Source: Diphasiastrum complanatum (Eukaryota; Streptophyta; Lycopodiopsida; Lycopodiales; Lycopodiaceae). Taken from it: DNA of 64,000 nt. The DNA is taken from assembly GCA_029204225.1 (NCBI GenBank), contig CM055099.1, positions 61,287,753 through 61,351,752 of the forward strand, in the 5' to 3' direction. The notes beneath the pieces are model-generated. The model had not been told where the DNA came from. It ran no database searches and saw only the letters and a list, made by a program, of their open reading frames with translations. Positions 22,821 to 35,391 of this stretch are shown one piece after another; the first letter of the stretch is position 1, and every line of letters begins with the position of its first letter. The position numbers and the translations under genes are program-made.

Positions 22821-23528
22821 GAGTTCATCTTTAAACAAACTGGATTACACACACCCTCATCATTGACGTACAAGGACAATACATATAAGCTCCAATGCTC
22901 ACTGCAATCAGAAAACAATAAATTTATGAGAATCAATGTGAAATCAAAATTCATATGAAAAATTCGATATAATAAAATCTTATGGCAGCACGAGAATTGG
23001 AGTCCCCAGTCTAACGTATTGGAGCATATCATCGTGCAGACTTTTGAAATCAGGGAAATCAAAAACAGCCATGAATTGAAGTGGAAACAATGCAACATCT
23101 ATAAACAATGGGGTTTGGAAAAACTCCATCCAGTACTGAATTGCCCCACCTCCTACATTGTCCCCTAGCATTTTATCCTTACTTTCTAATTCACTTGTAT
23201 CTAATCTAGAAAGGGGGAAACCAGCATTGGTCTTCGGCATCCTAAAACTATATCGAGAACCTAAACCATTAAGATATGTGTATAACAATTGATCATACTG
23301 TATATATTGAGGAGTATTTACAAAGGCAAGTGCAGGGGGTGACGGAAGTAATACAGATAAATCACAAAAAGAATCGTCATTCAAAATTGATTCTACCTTT
23401 ACACTAACAAAATCATCTAGATTGTTTCCAAGAATAGGAGGAGGGGAACTAATATTTATGGGGTTAGGAGGAGGAGGAGATTTAGGAGGTGGAGATTTAT
23501 TAGGAGAGGAAGATTTAATAATAAGCAT

Positions 23529-26500
23529 GTTTCACAGAGTTTATGAAGAGCTTCGTGGCGTAGCTGTAGAGATTTGGACTCATTAAGACGTTGTGCGGTG
23601 GCAATCCTTAATGATGGAACTAAAAACTCTACTAGCATCACAGCATCCTGACCATATACCAATTGGAAGGGTGTTTGATCGGTGCTCCCTTTATATGTTG
23701 TCCTGAATGCCCACAATGCAACAATTTCCGTTGTTCCGCCTTTGGTAGTGATTTGTCTGGTTGGCCCCGCATTAGATATTCAACAATGTCGGCAGCCCAT
23801 TCTAGTACTATATCCACGTAAAATAAGGCAACATCTGCCAGCTCATCATCGGGTTGGGTTGCAATCTCCTTTCCCTTGATTCGTGACACATGATCTACCA
23901 TGTAGTGTTGTTTTCCCTTGCAAACTACTATCCGAAAATCAAATTCCAACAACAACATGAGCCATCTGGTGATTCTCCCAGTGTTGCAAGTTTTATTAAC
24001 AAGATATAGCAAGGGTTGATGGTCCGTATAAAAAGCAAAATGTGTGGCCATCAAATAGTGTCGAACTTCTTAACCGCATAGATCATTGCCAATACTTCTC
24101 GTTCTGTGGTTGAATAATTCATTTCGGTATCACTGAGCTGTCGGCTTGCAAATCGGATTGGAAAATCCTTTTTGTGTTCACCTGGCTGGGTTAAGACTGC
24201 TCCAACTGCATACTTCAATGCGTCCGTATGCACGTGGAACTCAATGGACCAATTGGGTGGTCGTAGGATTGGTGCTGAGACCAATGCATTCTTAATCTTC
24301 TAGAAAGCCTTTAGAGCTTTCTCATTCCAATGTGGATCCGTTGTGAGCTTGTAAATTGGTCTGGCTAACTCCGCAAAATCAAGAATGAAGATCCTATAGT
24401 AGTTAGCATGACCCATGAAAATGTAGACCTCGCGGATCGTCCCCGGTGGTGGTAGATCAACAATGATCCCAATCTTTGATAGATCCGTGGCGATCCCGTG
24501 TCTTGACACTATATGGCCGAGTATCAAGCCATGTGTCACCCAGAATTGACATTTTTCTGGATTCAGGGAGATCTGGTATTCACGACAATTTTGTAGCACC
24601 TTTTCCAAATTGGATAAGTGTTCTGAATCTGGTCCATGCAGGCACAGATCATCCAAGAAAATTTCCAAAAAATTTTGCAAATAATCTTTGAATGCCGTCT
24701 GCATGACTCGTTGGAAAGTGCTTGGGGCATTGCAAAGTCCGGATGGCATCACTTTATAGGCATAAGTTCCCCATTCCGTGGTGAATGTTGTCTTGTACTG
24801 GTCCTGGGGGGCTATTTTCATCTAGTTGTAGCCGTTGAAGCCGTCCAGAAAACTGTAGGCTTCATTGCCAGCTACTCTATCGAAGACACTTTCCGTAAAT
24901 GGTAAAGGAAAATGGTCCTTCTTGGTGACTGCATTAAGTGCCTTCAAATTCACACAGATATGCATTTTGCCATTCGTCTTGGATACTATAACTATCAACG
25001 ATACCCATTCTGTGTGCTCGATTTCGTAAATGAAATCTGCATCCATAAGTTTCTACAACTCTTGCTTGATCAGTTCTGTATAATTCGGGTTGCAGCGGTA
25101 GTAACGACTTACCTTGGGGACTGTTCCGTCCACCAAAGGTATGGTGTGCTGGACTACTGTTGGCGGAATGCCCTTTAGATCACTATAGCTCCAGGCAAAA
25201 CAGTCTTTATATTCCACCAACAAGGATCGTAGTCTCTTGAACTGCGTGGGTGTTAACTGCTCTCCCACATGCACTATCCTTTCTTCTTCTCCTAGTTTCA
25301 CAAGATTCATCGGCTGTGTTTGCACAGGTCCCTCGAAGACTTGTTCCGTTGGTGCCTGACTTTGATCAGGTTCTCGTTGGGCTTGCGGCATCATGATTAC
25401 CACGTCGTCCAATGTATAATTCTGGAAAGTATCAGGCATCTCATGAACTGGAGCTCGTCAAGATTCCTCTTTCAGCATATTGATCTTGGCCCGACTGGTC
25501 ATTTTTTTATTTTCTGTCACCTGTGTAGAAGATGACGCTGTATCTGAGTCCAACTTGATTGACTTCAAGGAATCCAGCACCTTCTTCTTGTCCTTTTTTG
25601 TCATTTTGATGGGTTCATCCTTGTTGTCTTTCTTTGGGACTGTTGTGACATTCGCCTCATGGTTGCGAATATCAACGTGTACTATAGCTATTGCCTCTTC
25701 GGGTAGGTCACTCCATCGGATCACCTGCTTGTAGCGTTGCTTCAACTGATTCTTCTTATTCGCAGGTGCCTTGGGTGATTCGATCCTTAAGACTTTCGCC
25801 ATAGCAGACCCTTGTGGTGGTTGAGCTGGTACCTTCTTGGTTCTGTAACGATCTGGGTCCATGTGGTGTAGGACTTGTTCATCAGTCAGCTCAATCTCCT
25901 TATTATAAGTTAGAGCATATTGTCAAGGGACTAGATCATCGTCCACTGGGTTCTCAATTGGCTTCACTGACAGCCATGCTACGTTTATCATATTCACCCC
26001 AAATGTGATTGGTGTGTCCATAGTGTAACATTTGGGTGAAGATGTACTCGGTTCTAGATCTGATTCATATTGACATGCTTGGCAGTCAATAGTTGCTAAT
26101 GCATCCGCACATCTCATGACATCCGTCTCTGAAAGATAGTGACCTCCCTTGGCTGGCCTTGGGCGGTCAATCATATGATCTGTCGTGGATGATCCGTCAT
26201 CAGCTTTGGGTGCAATAGGTTTCACCGCCCATGTGGTTGGATCTACATTTACAGCCTGCTCTCTGTTTTTGAAGGTGAGTTTCCTTGTACCCCAGTTGTG
26301 TACTACTTGCGCAGCCCTCACCCATGGTCTTCCCAGTAAAATACGGTATGCAGATGGAGATTCAAGTATATCCATGACCACAGAAGTAATCACATACTGC
26401 ATGCCTGCTATCTTTACGGGAATATCAGCAACTACACCTTTTGGTTTCACATAGGATTGATCTGCTAGCTTGATGGCGAATCTGGCTGGCTTCAATCCTT

Positions 26501-29500
26501 GTAATCCCCATTTTTCGTACAAAGTAGTGAAGATCAGATTGACACCTGATCCTCCATCTACCACTGCCGTCTCGTCCTCGTATCTCTTGTGTTTGATTGG
26601 CAAAGTGATGTTGTGTTCCTCACTTTCCCATGTTGCTCCGATGTGGAGGATGCTACTTGTTTCATCATAGCCTGCACAATAGATGGGCTCAGGCGCTATT
26701 GGCTCCTCATCCGCCTTGGCCCATTCAGCTAAAAGGCTTTTCGCTTGTGGTGCAATCCGCAGTAGTTCTCCGAGGGGTAAACTAACGTGGCTTGACAACA
26801 AGAGTGTGAGCCTTTCAGTGCGTGGTTCCTCAGGCTCCACCATGTGAAAAGGTGGTTCATATTGGTGCAACCGATCATTCTGATCAGTGCGCAGTGGTGA
26901 GCCTGTTTGCGGATCCCGCTCGACTCCGACTGGAGGTTCTGTGGGATTGTTTCGTTCTTGCTCTTTTTCCTCCTCTTGTGCTTTTTGTACCCAGTGTCTT
27001 ATTTTCTGGTACTGTCTTCTCTCTTCCCTCACATTTGGATATGGCACTGAAGTTGAGGGTTGGTCGTCAATGACCGATGGTGGTGGTGAGGGAGCCACTT
27101 CCTTCCTCTTATGTGCTCGCATAACAGCGTACACAGGAGCGTAGTCGTGTCGTCCTTTCGATGGCATCCCTGTTGGAACTGCTGATTGTTGTATGGCAAT
27201 GAGGTTAAGAGGTGCACTGGTTCTAGGTTTAAATGGACAATTCTTGAAACAATGTCCATAACCACAATCCCAGCAGGATGTTGTATATTGTCCTTTGTAG
27301 GGACATTCTGCAATTATGTGTCCCTCGTCGCACCCGTAGTAGCCGTAATTTCTTCCACCTTGATGTTGAGTTTGAGCTGCATAGGCCAAAACATACTCAT
27401 TTATGGCAGGATCCATAAATGGTTCATCTGGTCCGTACTACTGCTGCTGCTCAGGTTGAGGTGACATTTGCAATTCTTGTTTAGCTGTTGTCAGGTTTAC
27501 ATGGGCCACTTGTTGATGGGCTGGCCCTGGTGGAGCAGGTAAGGCCATGCGTTGTGGTTGATTGGGTGCGCCATACCTTGGTGCCACGTTAGGTGCCCCT
27601 TGATGATAAGGATAAGAAGTCTGATAAGGACTTCTCTTCTGTTGAATAACCCTGGGGTTAAACAGCGAAATGTCGTATCGTGCGATGTTGCATTGCACAG
27701 ATGACAGAATCTATGTGTCAGTCTCAGATTTTGCTTTAGGACTGGACACTCGTTCGTTGTATGGTTTTGCGTGCATACTGAACACCATACATTTTCTCGT
27801 CGAGGATACTGCATCTGGGTTGGTTCCGGTTGATGTGGAGTTACTGCTACAGTTCCTTGTAAGGCCTTTAGTTTCTGGTCAAACTACGCCGTAAGTTGCT
27901 CCATCTGCTATTTGTGTAACTTTGTCATTTGCTCCAACAGCAGTTCTGTGGATAGAGTGGATGCGTTTGATGATGATAAAGCGATCGAGGGAGTAGGAGT
28001 GTAGGTGGAAGGATATTCGTTGTTAGATCCCTCATCCTCTTCCCTGATGGCATCTTCCATAGCTTCTTGCAGAGTAGCGTACTGCTCTTGTCTTTTCAGT
28101 TCTCTTCTGATGCTTCGTGGTAACCCGGCTAGGAACCACATGATCACCGCATGATCGGGAGTCAGGACTGCACTGCACTCGGATTGTAGATGTTTGACCC
28201 ATTCAATATAGTTCCGGACCCTTTTTCATTTTCCCATCTTGACTTTGCTTAGTAGGAGAAACGGGTCTTCCAAGAACTTTCTTGGTTTAAAGCGCATAAT
28301 GAGAGCCGCTTTTACCGCTCCCCAGGTGGATTTCTCTTCCTATGACAGGTTGAAAAACCAATCCTGAGCCACTGCAAGTAAGGACATAGGGAATAGCATC
28401 AGCTTCTCTGCAGGTGTCCGTTCTCCGTAGATTTCACAAGCTTGCTCGTAGATCTGGAGGAATCGGATGGGATCTGAGGATCCGTCGTATTTTGGTATCT
28501 CCATCTGTGGTGCTCTTCGAACTGCATGCAAGGGTGAGATAGGTACGGGTTGGCCCATTGGATCCATTGGTGCTGGTTCCGGTTCTACCTCTTGTTGCAC
28601 AGCTGCTAATCTAGGAAGATGTGGTGTCTGATTTGCTATCTTTCATGCTATTAATCATCCCGATCTCAGATTCATCCGATGGTGGGTTCCAAAGTGATTG
28701 GATCTTGCTTATACAATAGGATGCAGTCTGGATCTTCAAGGATCTGATCGATCTGATCGGCCGGAATGAATTTTAGGCCTTTTGCAGTGGTTTTTCCTTG
28801 ATAACTTTTTACTCCTTGCACTGATTGACCTGAGATTTTGACAATAGCTGGATCTGATGCAAATCTTTCCACTGATCTGGTCTGCGAGGGTTATCTTGTG
28901 TGAGGGTTGGCTGTGCGAGGGTTCTTTAACTGTTTTTGCAGGTAAAAAACTTGATATCTTTCAGATCTCTAAGAAGTAACTCTCGCAAACTTCACAGTAG
29001 CTGGATCTAGGTCAGATCTCACTATAGAATTCTCTACGAGAGTTAACTCTCGCAAGAAGTGAAAATTTCACTGTATGCGAGGGTTCCAAATCACTTTTTG
29101 TGTTTGATCTTCACTAGATCTTCATACTAACTCTCCCAGGCTTCATCATTGATGTAATTTGACATTTTGAATCGATTGAGAGGGTCTGCGAGAGTTCTTA
29201 CTGGAAGGATTTGCTGGATCTTCACTTTTTAGTGATTTTTTTGCACTTAAATCCAATTTTCTGCTCACTGAAATCAAACTAACTCTCACAAGCTCTTCTG
29301 TGTCCTGGTCTCACTGAGATGGAACTTCAGAATCCTCTACGAGAGTTCTTGATCACTGGAACTGAAAATTTTACTGTCTGCGAGGGTTCACTGGTACTTT
29401 CCCGTCTTTTTTTCATTGGGAACTCTCGCCCAGGAACTTAATCATCAAACTAACTCTTGCAAGGTTCTATGTGTTCTGGTCTCACTGAGATGGAACTTCA

Positions 29501-29987
29501 GAGGGCTCTGCGAGAGTTCTTATGAAGATTTGAATTTTTTTGGATTTTTTCAAGGGTTTTTTGAATTTTTTATGATTTTTCTCTTATTTTTATAATCTGC
29601 TTGGAACTAACTCTCGCGGGCTTCTATGCAGGTCCGGGACAGTACCCTGGAGCTACTGCGAGTCATGCAAGGGTTAATTCCCACTGATTCTGGAGATATA
29701 AAAATTTGATGAGTTTTTTTTGGCTCTTTTTCCTCCAAAATACAGATTGGTGTGTTTTTTGAGTTTTTTGGATGATTGGTTTGGGTTTCAAGCCCTTAGA
29801 GGTTGTTCAGGGCCTCCTCTACCCTCTCACACCTCCTCCGCTAGCTGTGAACAGTCTAAACACAAAAAAACACAGAAAACTAACTTTAAACTCTCAAAAA
29901 TCTACCTAAACTACTCTAAAAAACAAGAAAATAGCTAAAATGCAACTAAACTAGTTAGTGGAAACTTATCCCCGGCAACGGCGCCAC
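23529..29987 (-). mobile_element. broken Ty3/gypsy element, interior
   Basis: From right (5') to left: a long leader, gag (a PKYDGSSDPIRFL-type capsid block at about 28480), several zinc knuckles between about 27260 and 27800, the protease (DGGSG, about 26560), a pre-RT segment (about 25080-25440), reverse transcriptase (24300-25046), RNase H (about 23850-24284) and the integrase C-terminal end (23540-23716). Most of the integrase catalytic core has been deleted. There are many breaks in addition. The 3' LTR is missing, and the element meets the Ulp1-like gene at about 23529. Confidence 0.88.
28880..29968 (-). other. gypsy leader with recurring TGCGAGGGTT / CTCTCGCA motifs
   Basis: The leader between the primer site and gag carries a dozen or so CTCTCGCA or GCGAGGGTT segments in both orientations, roughly every 60-120 bases. 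Related leaders at 43434-44110 and 54436-54900 keep the general layout but not all of the motifs. They are probably RNA-structure elements of the family. Confidence 0.5.
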
Positions 29988-30805
29988 TGTGGGGTCGAAG
30001 ATCTTTCGTAGTATAGCCCTTTCGCCTATCGACAAAGGTTAGATCACTAGATAGGTGCCTAACTATGCATAGGTGCTACTTTTAGTTAATTTTCTACTTT
30101 CTCCCTTAACTCTACTCACCACTATACTACTCCTCTTTAACTCTACTCCTCTACACTAACATTCAGGATAGTTTTGGTTGAAGGGAAGGGATGGAGAAGA
30201 AGAGATTGAGAAGAGAAGAGAAAGAGAGAGAAAGAGAGTGAGGGTGGAGGTTAGCTCAAATGCTCCTTATGCTTGCTAATGGAAAAACATTCACTATGGC
30301 AAACAATAAAACATGGAAATAGAAAGCAATAGAAAACACAACCAAGAGCAATAGCAAGTAGTGAATAGCAAATGAGGATGCTTCTCTTCCAAAAAATGGT
30401 AGAGTTTCCTCCTTCTCATTAAGCATGGCAATAGTGTACCAATGGTGCCTTTTTATAAAATGGGGAAGGCCCTTGCCCCTCAATCTTATTGGCTAATATT
30501 CACAATGATCCTAACCATTCATCTTGGACCCAACTTGATCCAGGGGTCCACAAAAAGTACATTAGAAATCACAAGATTCATGTGAGTCCCAATTTGGACC
30601 CAACTCTAAAAAGTGATCTCTAAGTTTAAAATTGACATTGGGCCTCTAGTTTTATTTTTATTACAAGGCCCAAGTCAAGTTTATTTTATTTACAACTTCA
30701 ATTGCATGCTCATTGGGCCATGGGCTTATACAGGATGTCATGCCCTCGCAACACATTTTATTGGAGGATTTTATTTATTTACACTTTCTTGGGAATACCC
30801 CCAAC
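29988..30805 (-). mobile_element. 5' LTR of the gypsy element, tRNA-Asp primer site
   Basis: An 818-bp LTR beginning TGTTGGGGGTA on the minus strand and ending TCGACCCCACA. The next bases on that strand give TGGCGCCGTTGCCGGGGA (29969-29986), the complement of a tRNA-Asp 3' end, a primer site known from plant gypsy families. By eye it is more than 90% like the solo LTR at 44849-45723. Confidence 0.88.
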
Positions 30806-31535
30806 ATCCAATCATCTTTCGTGACAACATTTCAGCCCAAAGATTGGCAAGCAATCCTATCTTTTATGCAAGGAGCAAGTACATTGAGGTGGCATATCAT
30901 TTTTTGAGAGAACTCATGGCAAAGGAAGTGGAGATACAACATGTTTCTTCAAGGGAATGTGTGGCTAATATCTTCATCAAAGGATTGGAAAAAGACTTGT
31001 TTATGAAGCATAGGACATCACTTGGTGTACTATCCAAATTTTTGCTAAAACTACTTTCGACATTTTATTTGGCGAGGCCAACTTGAAATCTCAACCTAGA
31101 GATAGTTTCATATTTGTCAATAAAAGTCTAAATAGTTTTTTGACTATTTTTGGCAAGTAGATATGTGGTGAGGTCGAGTTTGGACCCATTCTAATTGGCT
31201 AATTCTGGTACATTGCATTTAGACTAGTATTTCTAGGTTTTTGGTTAAGTACCTAGAAGTTGCCATTTTAAGGCATACTTAGGGAAAGTGGGCAAATGAC
31301 ATTGTGGATTCTATAAATAGTTGTATTTTCATGGAGAACGGATCACTGTATTCTCTTATGATGTGGAGAATTCATCTTTGTTGATTCTATGTCCTTCTCT
31401 TGTGAATTTCTCATGATATCTTGAGTTTCTATATGTAGAATGTTGATTTTCTTGTTCATCTAGATATCACACATGTGGAGTGCTATACTATACAACTGTT
31501 GTACGGACATGGACAGTACTAAGTCAGATCTAAGT
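30806..31535 (+). mobile_element. Ty1/copia 3' scrap (RNase H end and LTR)
   Basis: It begins directly at the gypsy LTR edge with the copia RNase H end (RLASNPIFYARSKYIEV, then the HVSSRECVA block, to about 31086). LTR-like sequence follows, shared with 53529-53912 and in part with 39946-40110. The abrupt start suggests the gypsy element inserted into or recombined with this copia element. It is broken and its 5' part is absent here. Confidence 0.75.
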
Positions 31536-31689
31536 GGTTATGATCAAATCTTGATGCATTTCTAAATTCTAGCATGCATAAAGTAGTGATTTCTATGTTA
31601 TTGATGAATCTAGATGTGTAATCAAACTTGGCTAAAGATCATTGATGAACTAAATGTGTTTTGATCTTTGATTTTTCACAAATTGTATC

Positions 31690-34195
31690 TAAATTTTTTA
31701 ATCTGGTTTTGTCCTTCCCTCAGCCCTCACCTCCTCAACCTAGTCCATCAAGGCTCATCTTCTGCTTCTCTATCTTCCTTCCATTTTGAAGGGCTCGTCA
31801 AACTCATTCTCAAGCACCCTCTTCCTTCTACTCTTGCTAACTTCCGTACCCTTACCATGCTCAACACCTCTTACAAAATTATTTCCAAGACTATGGCTTC
31901 TTGTCTTTTTCCCTTGCTCAACTCAGTCCTTTCCAAGGAGCAATTTGGCTTTGTTAAAGGACACAATATTATGAATTTCATCCTTAATATTTGGACAATC
32001 GTTGACTCATTTGCTCATTTCTGTACTCTTGCTATCATTCTTCGCTTGGACATTGACAAGACTTTTGATTGTATCGGTTGGGACTACATCCTTACTTATT
32101 GCTAGGCCTTGGGCGTCTCTGCTTTCTTTTGTGTCCTTGTGCAAGCCCTCTACTCCTCTTCCTTCTCCAAGGTGCTCTTGATGGTTGTCTCTTGTAGCCA
32201 TTCTCGTCGGGCTTTGGCATTCATCAAGGATGCCCTCTCTCTCCTTTGCTTTTTGCCATTGCTACTGAACTTCTTTCATGTGCACTCCGTCAGGCTGCCT
32301 CTATTCGTGCTATTGCTCCTATTCACTCACCTATGGGCCCTTTGTCCCATTAGTTGTTTGCTGATAATGTTACTCTCTTGTCCCTCCTTTTTGAGCCCCA
32401 CGTTCGTTGTATTTTGTGTATCTTCATTGACTTCTGTTACTGTTCCTCTTCTCTCCTAAATAAGGGCAAGTCGGAGCTCCCCGCCTCCCCGGGTTTCCAC
32501 CTTGGGCATTCACATTGTCGCTCATGGGATGGTTACCCACCTTCTAGACACTCCCTTTGGGGTGCATCTCTCCACTGTTTCAGTGCTCCAACTAGTTTTT
32601 CGACTTTTTTGTTCACAAACTTGCCTCTTGGGATCCTAACTTTATGTCTTTCTCTGCTAGGGTGTTGACAGCCCGCCACATCCTTGCTGCCTTCTCTTTT
32701 TTTGTTTATGTCCATCTTTGTCAGCACCAAGTCATCCTAGTGTGGATGGTGGCCTTGACATTCTGGACCCCTTGCTCAAGGATAAGTGTTACGTCCATGT
32801 CCGTATGTGGGATTTGGAATAATTCTTGCCATGGATACCCGAGTGTATAAGGTTGTTAGTTATGCTTTGTCATTCCAAACTTGGTCGGTAATGTAATTAA
32901 TAATCTCTAGATCTATAATTGGATTTATGGAGCACTGGTGTTTGACCGCTATTATGCAAAAATAGGAGGTCAATTGTTTTTTATAGGAATGGAGGGATCC
33001 TAGAGAGAATATTCTCTAGTCATTTGGAGAGTATATATCCTAGTGGAACTCGCCCATCTCCTCATTGTCTTTTTAGATTTCAGAAGCCAGTATTCCCTCT
33101 TCTCTTGTATTCATTCACCTTGGCTTGGGAGTGAAGTGGTTAGCATACTGACTAGCCATTTCCTATTGGTTGGGTGGTTTTGCTCCACATGTGTCCTTTT
33201 GGTTGCTTGTAACAGGATTTGAGAAGATCTTCACTTGGCGATCGTTATAATAAGACTCTTATTTTTCAGCATCTGTCCAGTCTCCCTTTGCCTTTCCATT
33301 ACTAGCACTTCGTTTTCCTCTTCTTCTTGTCTCCTTTTGTTGTTGTCTCTCTCCTTTTGCGGCCTCTGCCTACCTTCATCAAGATTCTCAGCTTCAGAGA
33401 CTCTTTTCGGTTGAAAGGTTCTGGTTGACTCTCCCCTATCCTCTAATGAGCACTTGCTGCTTAATCTTGCCTCTTTTCTTTCCCTTGGGCTTCGCCTTTC
33501 GGAAGGGCCTTCGACAGGCCTCTCTGGTTGGAAGACTCCCTTGACCACCTCCTTTCTTGCTTGCCACTCCGCCCATATTTGTCTCTTCTCCTCCCTTTTC
33601 CGTACCCCCTGACTCTTGTTGGCGCAAGAGAGTTTCTACTATTCAAGCGATGCCCTTTGGCAAGCTTCATTATCTGGTTTATCGTATCTTCACCCATTCA
33701 TTGTCAATGGCCACTAAATGGCCTTTCCTCTATAGCCGCCTCTACTTTGTTTGTCAGTTGGAGGAGGAATCCTTTAAGCACTTGTTTCTTCATTGCCGTA
33801 GAGATTTTTGGTCATAGATTCTGCACCTATTCAGTCGTTGGGGACCTCCTCCACCGCTTCTATCCTCTTGGGCGGAATGAGCTCTTCACTTTTGTCCTTC
33901 TAGCATGTGTGCAGACTTTTCATGCTTTGGAAGATCTGGACGGCTCACAACTAGTATGTTTTTGACGGATCAGCGACACCTTTATCGGCTATTATGTGTT
34001 TTCACTATGCTTTCCATTTTCTAGTTGCTACTTAGTTATGATGGACTGCCTCTCTGCGTGGTGTGCACTTGGTCCTTTTGTCTTTTTTAGTTGTTGTTCT
34101 ATCCCTTTGGGATGTTGACTTATCGCTTGTATAGCTTTTCCTATGCACTATACATTTGTGAAAATATACTAGTCTTTTATTGACTTGCAAAAAAA
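31690..34195 (+). mobile_element. 5'-truncated L1-like LINE
   Basis: Reverse-transcriptase blocks appear in order: TSYKIISKTMA and EQFGFVKGHNIM (about 31870-31975), then LDIDKTFDCI (about 32048), whose A-motif keeps Asp. The box usually FADD reads FADN here (about 32356), losing a catalytic Asp. Near 33760 a Cys/His segment (CQLEEESFKHLFLHC) matches the zinc-finger-like domain at the end of plant LINE ORF2. A T-rich 3' UTR ends in an A-rich tail near 34180-34210. Endonuclease and ORF1 are absent. Stops and frame changes are frequent, so it is an old, dead copy. Confidence 0.75.
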
Positions 34196-35391
34196 AGTAA
34201 AAATAAAAAACAAAGGCTGCATTTTAGAAGAGTTGATTTGTTTTTTACATTCATTTTAATGCTCAAACTCACATAGGAGTGAGACAATCTTTTAGCACAT
34301 CGTCACATTAGCTTATTGCTATTATGGCAAAGCTAACAAAGTGATTGAAAGCTTTTGAGCATCTTTGACATTGGAAAATGAAAAAAAAAAAAAAAAAGGG
34401 TCTTACAATTTGTAAGGTTTAATAAACAAGGTGATCACAAGGAACTTTCACTAAAAGAGGGCATCCGAATTTTTGTTAAATATAGAAAACAAAGATTAAA
34501 TTTTAAAAGAATTGAATTTTATTTTTTTAATTGAATACTTAAACTCCCCTAGGAGTGACACCTTAGCTTTTAGGAAATCGTCACAATAGCTTAATGTTAT
34601 GATTTATCTATCGGGGCGAAGCTAAGGTAAGGTGAGGTGTGTTTTTTAAGGTAAAAGAATCACATCAGCTTTGAAATAATCATCGAGAATCGTGTTCGGG
34701 AAACCTAAAAAATCTTACATAAAGTGCATCTTGGGCCATTGTGAGGCTGAGCGTCCATCCACCTTGGTCCTTGGAGTATTGGGTTGACTTATAATTGGAC
34801 CAAGAGAATGTGCAGGAAAATTGAGATCTACATCTACTTATCAGTTTTTACCAAAAAGCAAAAAGGAGAAAAAAAACAGAATTATGTTTTGTTTCACGAG
34901 CTCATTCATTCACGCTCTCGCTTATTGGCTTTCACATCACTCTTCGCATATTTTACATTTATCGCAGACTTGTCGTTTTCTCTGCGCGAGCTTTTAAGGT
35001 ACCTCATCTCTCTTCCAGCTCCTCCTCCTCCTCCTCCTCCTCTCCTCTCCTCCTTTCCTCACGATCCTCCCTTGTCCACCACAATCTTTTCTGTATTATA
35101 ATCCTTTCCATCTTACTCTTCTTCCTAACAGCTTCCGACGGACACAGCTTTTTTCCGCTGGCATTTTGTGTTTCATGTTCCTGACTACTCTGTGAAACAG
35201 GCGGCAGCTTGAGGTCGAACCTGAAATCGCGAAAAGCATCTCAGTGAATGAGGAGGGATTGCTTGATGTGGATCGGGGGTTTGCTCATGTCGAGGCGTGT
35301 TATGAGAGTTGCTGAAGGGCGTTGCAAGTAGCGGAAAATCACACAGGTTTGCTGTCGTTCTTAGTTTGCTGATATTGGTTGGTGTATGTGA
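34196..35391 (+). promoter_or_regulatory. upstream region of the GAUT gene
   Basis: AT-rich sequence passing into a pyrimidine-rich leader with a (CTC)n run at about 35014-35045. Two diverged copies of a roughly 280-bp block sit at the left. The sequence from about 35130 is less AT-rich and probably holds the transcription start and 5' UTR. No TATA box could be assigned with confidence. Confidence 0.4.
34205..34740. repeat. diverged direct repeat, offset about 285 bp
   Basis: Blocks around 34225-34340 and 34505-34625 share GAATT/GATTTG...CTCAAACTC, TAGGAGTGA, CATCGTCACA-like and TAGCTTA segments in the same order. They are much diverged, so the duplication is old. Confidence 0.45.

Larger units (their letters stand above)
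22114..23528 (-). pseudogene. Ulp1/C48-type cysteine peptidase-like gene, intron-containing
   Basis: Minus-strand pieces line up as exons. The largest is about 22987-23528, with a proline-rich start and GGGAIQYWMEFF. Next is a piece from about 22885 with EHWSLYVLSLYVNDEG (catalytic-His motif), then a piece ending MVDAK at 22682 before GTATAA. Then come 22372-22482 with QQVDSVSCGW (Gln and catalytic-Cys motif) and 22114-22272, ending in a stop. The last two introns have GT...AG ends and stay in phase. The first intron joins in phase only if its donor is ATAAGA rather than GTAAGA. The position expected for the catalytic Asp reads Asn (KMNSI), and a (GT)n tract fills the next intron. It is probably a decaying deSUMOylase-like gene, of host or DNA-transposon origin. 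Gypsy sequence flanks both sides. Confidence 0.6.

Noticed and set aside
22676-23098. A single 140-codon minus-strand frame containing a His/Thr repeat
   Set aside because: It reads through an intron and the (GT)n tract; only its EHWSLYVL and MVDAK parts look like real exons and are reported within the Ulp1-like gene.
23529-24300. Capture of the Ulp1-like gene by the gypsy element as cargo
   Set aside because: The gene contains introns, which argues against capture through an RNA intermediate; neighbouring insertion or recombination explains the junction better.
31690-32460. A host reverse-transcriptase-like gene
   Set aside because: The altered FADD box, frequent stops, ORF2-type zinc finger further on and A-rich end fit a dead LINE.
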